Both the position numbers and the translations under genes were made by a program. The notes under the pieces were generated by a model. It ran no database searches. It was not told where the DNA came from and saw only the letters and a list, made by a program, of their open reading frames with translations. From the NCBI GenBank assembly GCA_004005435.1, contig RZWH01000001.1, forward strand, positions 372,001 through 436,000: 64,000 nucleotides of DNA, read 5' to 3'. The number at the start of each line of letters is the position of its first letter. Positions within the stretch are counted from its first letter, which is position 1. Positions 61,570 to 64,000 of this stretch are shown here, piece by piece. The DNA is from Rhodobacteraceae bacterium CCMM004. Lineage in GTDB: Bacteria > Pseudomonadota > Alphaproteobacteria > Rhodobacterales > Rhodobacteraceae.

Positions 61570-64000
61570 CTACGTGCCGCGGCAGCGGAGGGACACGATC
61601 TCGAACGGGCGGAGCGGCAGGGTCAGTGTGGCGCCGTCGAGCGGCAGGGCGGCCCCGTCACGCTCCAACAGATCGCAGCGGTGCACACTCGCGGGCGCGC
61701 TGCCGAAGCGCAGGACCGACGCGCCGCGGGTCCGCGCGCTCTCGTAAAGCCGCAGCACATAGCCGTCGCCGTCCTCCGCAGGTTTGACCGTCTCGACGAT
61801 CGCACTCCCGGCGACGACCTCGACCAGCGGCGGTGGCGGGGTGTCTCCGCCGGGCGCCACCGGGATCAGCCGCAGGGGCGCGTTGAGGTCGCGCGCGGCG
61901 TGGCCCACCAGCGGCATCGGCCCGCCCGCATGGGGCAGCAGCGCATAGGTGAACGCGTGCCGGCCCTGGTCGGCGGCGGGGTCGGGCATCGTCGCGGACT
62001 TGATCAGCGACAGCCGCAGGACGTTGTCGCGGACGTCGTAGCCGTATTTGCAGTCGTTCAGCAGGGCGACACCATAGTCGCCCTCGCTGATGTCCGCCCA
62101 TTTCTGCGCCGGTACCTCGAAACGGGCGTAGTCGTGGCTGGTGTTGCGGTGGGTGGCGCGCATGAGCTGGCCCCACTGGATCTCGTAGGTCGCCAGCGGC
62201 GTCAGGATGTCCACCGGGAACGCCGCCTTGAGCAGCGTGTGGGTCTCGTGCCAGTCGACCTCGGTGGCGAAGTCGATGCGCCGCGACTGCGCGGTCAGGC
62301 GGATGCGCTGGACGATGCGGCTGCCCCGGAACTGGCGTTCGATCTCCAGACAGGCGCGCAGGGGGCCGGTCTCGGTCACGTCCATGCGCACCAGCCCGCG
62401 CACCAGCTCGCCCCGGTCCTCGAAGAAGGCGTCGATGTCCCAGGCGTCCCAGCTGATCGGGCGATCCTCGAAGGCTTGCAGCTTGTTGGCGGTCTCGTCG
62501 GCGGGCAGGACCTGGCGGCCGTGTTCCTTGTCGAGGATCTCGCGCAGGGTGCCGGTGCCGTCGAAGCGGACCTTGAGCCAGGCGTTCTCCAGCGTGGCGC
62601 CCAGCGCGTCGGCCGTGGCCGTCACCGGGACGTCTGGCGCCACGGTCTCGGCCAGCCGCACCGGCACCGCGGCGTGCGGGGCGAGGTCGGGCAGTGCGAC
62701 CAACAGACCGCCCGCCACCGCCTGCACCCCCGGCCCGGTCCCCTCCCCGCCCGGGAGGAAGCCCAGGCGGTCCATCCGCACCGGCAGGTCATTCAGCGCG
62801 AGTGCGTCGGTCCCTTCGGGCATCCGGCGGCCCAGCGCGACCGCCGCCCGGTGCACCGCCGCCTCGCCCAGCTCGGACACCCGCAGATAGTCGGCCTCGG
62901 CGTCCTCGAACACCTCGCGGATCGAGGTGCCGGTGAGGATGTCGTGGAACTGGTTGAGGCAGATCAGCTCCCACGCCTCGCGCGGGGGGCCCTCGGTCCC
63001 GGCCAGCACGGCGGCGAACTCGGCCAGGTGCATCAGCCCCTCGGCGCGGCGGTTGGCGCGCTTGATCCAGCCCTGGCTGGTCAGCACGCCCCGGTGCCCC
63101 TCGAAATACAACTCGCCGTTCCAGCGCGGCAGCGACGCCGCCTCGCCCTCGATCGCCTCGAAACACTGGCGCACCGTGGACATCCTGAGCCGCGGCGCCC
63201 CCGGCATCCCCTTCCACGCGCGCGCCCGGCGCAGCAGCGTCTCGTTCGGGCCGCCGCCGCCGTCGCCGTAGCCATAGGCGATGGGCAGGTTCATCACGCC
63301 GCCGCGGTGGGTGGCGTTGTCCCAGGTGCCGAACACCTCCGGCGCGGTCAGGTCGGACTTGTAGTTCGTGGGGAACGGCAGGTGCTGGACCTTGCGCGGG
63401 GTGGTCAGGAAATGCGCCAGCACCTCCGTCCCGTCGATCCCCTGCCAGGTGAGCGTCGAGGCGGGCATGCGGTTATACTGGTTCCAGTTGACCTTGTTGG
63501 TGACGAACCACCTCAGCCCCGCCTGGCGCATGAGCTGCGGCAGGCACCAGGGAAAGCCGAAGGTGTCGGGCAGCCACAGAACCGGCGTCTCGGCCTCGCC
63601 GAACTGTTCGGCGAACCAGGTCCGCCCCAGCAGCAGTTGCCGCACCAAGCTCTCTGCTCCGGGGATGTTGGCGTCGGGCTCGACCCACATGCCGCCCATG
63701 GGCTCCCATTTGCCCTCGGCCACGCGGTCCTTGATGGCCTTGAACATCTCGGGATAGTCGCGGCGGGTGTACTCGTAGAGTTGCGGCTGCGAGTGGGAAA
63801 AGCGGTAGTCCTCGAACCGCTCCATCAGGTGCAGCACGTTGGAATAGGTGCGCGCGTTCTTGCGCCGGATCTGGCTGACCGGCCACAGATAGGCCACGTC
63901 CATATGCGCGTGTCCGATGGCGTGGAGCGTCACGTCGAGGCCCGCGCCCCCCTCCTTGAGCCCCTGCGCCAGCACGCGCTTGGCCTCGGGCACCGACGCG
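61570..64000 (-). CDS. Alpha-mannosidase, GH38 (5' part beyond the window)
   Basis: The reading frame is open to the window edge, so the N-terminal part (probably about 200 residues) is missing and about 810 residues are seen. HAIGHAHMDVAYLWP carries the zinc-binding His/Asp. WLPDTFGFPWCLPQLM has the nucleophile Asp. CLNQFHDILTGTSIREV is another GH38 block, and middle and C-terminal beta domains follow. It hydrolyses alpha-mannosides, probably in the cytoplasm; no signal can be seen because the start is absent. It converges with the dehalogenase. Confidence 0.92.
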   Translation of the reverse strand, partial: ASVPEAKRVLAQGLKEGGAGLDVTLHAIGHAHMDVAYLWPVSQIRRKNARTYSNVLHLMERFEDYRFSHSQPQLYEYTRRDYPEMFKAIKDRVAEGKWEPMGGMWVEPDANIPGAESLVRQLLLGRTWFAEQFGEAETPVLWLPDTFGFPWCLPQLMRQAGLRWFVTNKVNWNQYNRMPASTLTWQGIDGTEVLAHFLTTPRKVQHLPFPTNYKSDLTAPEVFGTWDNATHRGGVMNLPIAYGYGDGGGGPNETLLRRARAWKGMPGAPRLRMSTVRQCFEAIEGEAASLPRWNGELYFEGHRGVLTSQGWIKRANRRAEGLMHLAEFAAVLAGTEGPPREAWELICLNQFHDILTGTSIREVFEDAEADYLRVSELGEAAVHRAAVALGRRMPEGTDALALNDLPVRMDRLGFLPGGEGTGPGVQAVAGGLLVALPDLAPHAAVPVRLAETVAPDVPVTATADALGATLENAWLKVRFDGTGTLREILDKEHGRQVLPADETANKLQAFEDRPISWDAWDIDAFFEDRGELVRGLVRMDVTETGPLRACLEIERQFRGSRIVQRIRLTAQSRRIDFATEVDWHETHTLLKAAFPVDILTPLATYEIQWGQLMRATHRNTSHDYARFEVPAQKWADISEGDYGVALLNDCKYGYDVRDNVLRLSLIKSATMPDPAADQGRHAFTYALLPHAGGPMPLVGHAARDLNAPLRLIPVAPGGDTPPPPLVEVVAGSAIVETVKPAEDGDGYVLRLYESARTRGASVLRFGSAPASVHRCDLLERDGAALPLDGATLTLPLRPFEIVSLRCRGT

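Noticed and set aside
58230-61787. Long plus-strand ORF overlapping the dehalogenase in another frame
   Set aside because: It is a shadow frame in GC-rich DNA, composed of Arg, Gly, Ala and Pro, and runs through E1 and E2 without a domain.

Overview
The window is gene-dense, very GC-rich DNA (roughly 70 percent by eye) from an alphaproteobacterium, most likely a member of the Rhodobacterales (Rhodobacteraceae/Roseobacteraceae). The evidence is a DUF1476 (F1-ATPase inhibitor zeta) gene, a methionine synthase split into separate homocysteine-methyltransferase and corrinoid proteins with a DUF1638 neighbour, a SelD fused to an NADH-dehydrogenase-like domain, HdaA, a short ProS, RTX proteins with an N-terminal membrane anchor, an alphaproteobacterial LexA box and a CtrA box. 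No transposase, integrase, phage gene, rRNA operon or CRISPR array was seen. One tRNA is present.

Layout. 1-6 kb: DUF1476, homocysteine methyltransferase, SAM methyltransferase, SOS-box radical-SAM protein, corrinoid protein, DUF2383, DUF1638 and SufE genes. 6-13 kb: a lipoprotein, RNase D, purM-purN, a CAU-anticodon tRNA, an omega-transaminase, a DMT exporter and a lytic transglycosylase. 13-20 kb: a Sel1 protein overlapping head to head with a diheme cytochrome c peroxidase, then an AttEFGH-like ABC operon ending in a flavin-binding protein. 20-30 kb: a repeat block, a lytic transglycosylase, an FAD protein carrying an in-frame palindromic element, selU and fused selD (tRNA selenation), ychF, PagL, trpA and a MarR-nitroreductase operon with a clear operator. 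30-41 kb: lldD, two tandem RTX proteins behind a CtrA box, lolC-lolD, an EEP phosphatase, a PQQ sugar dehydrogenase and proS. 41-54 kb: a ClpX-type zinc-finger/HTH protein, rsgA, a ClbS-like protein, an AI-2E exporter, hdaA, ppk1-ppx, sseB, a uracil-DNA glycosylase, an ArsR-permease pair and nhaA. 54-64 kb: capsule export genes kpsT-kpsE-kdsA, a 1062-residue reductive dehalogenase-reductase fusion, and a GH38 alpha-mannosidase cut by the window end.

The most notable locus is the self-contained reductive dehalogenase at 57961-61149. It has no Tat signal, two ferredoxin-type 4Fe-4S motifs and its own NAD(P)H-flavin-2Fe-2S reductase domain. It is bracketed by two direct copies of a roughly 124-bp element on the left and two copies in inverted orientation on the right. 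The element has perfect or near-perfect 18-bp terminal inverted repeats. At least four more diverged copies lie in two other intergenic regions (19.8-20.4 kb and 42.7 kb), both between convergent genes.

Three further small palindromic families occur: a roughly 54-bp double 22-bp palindrome (in frame inside a gene at 21974, intergenic at 47683), a GATC/GTTC-type hairpin doublet in opposite orientations around 39.3-39.5 kb, and a TTTTTCG palindrome pair inside an ABC operon at 15.6-15.7 kb. This repeat ecology, and the dehalogenase cassette it surrounds, is what most deserves follow-up.
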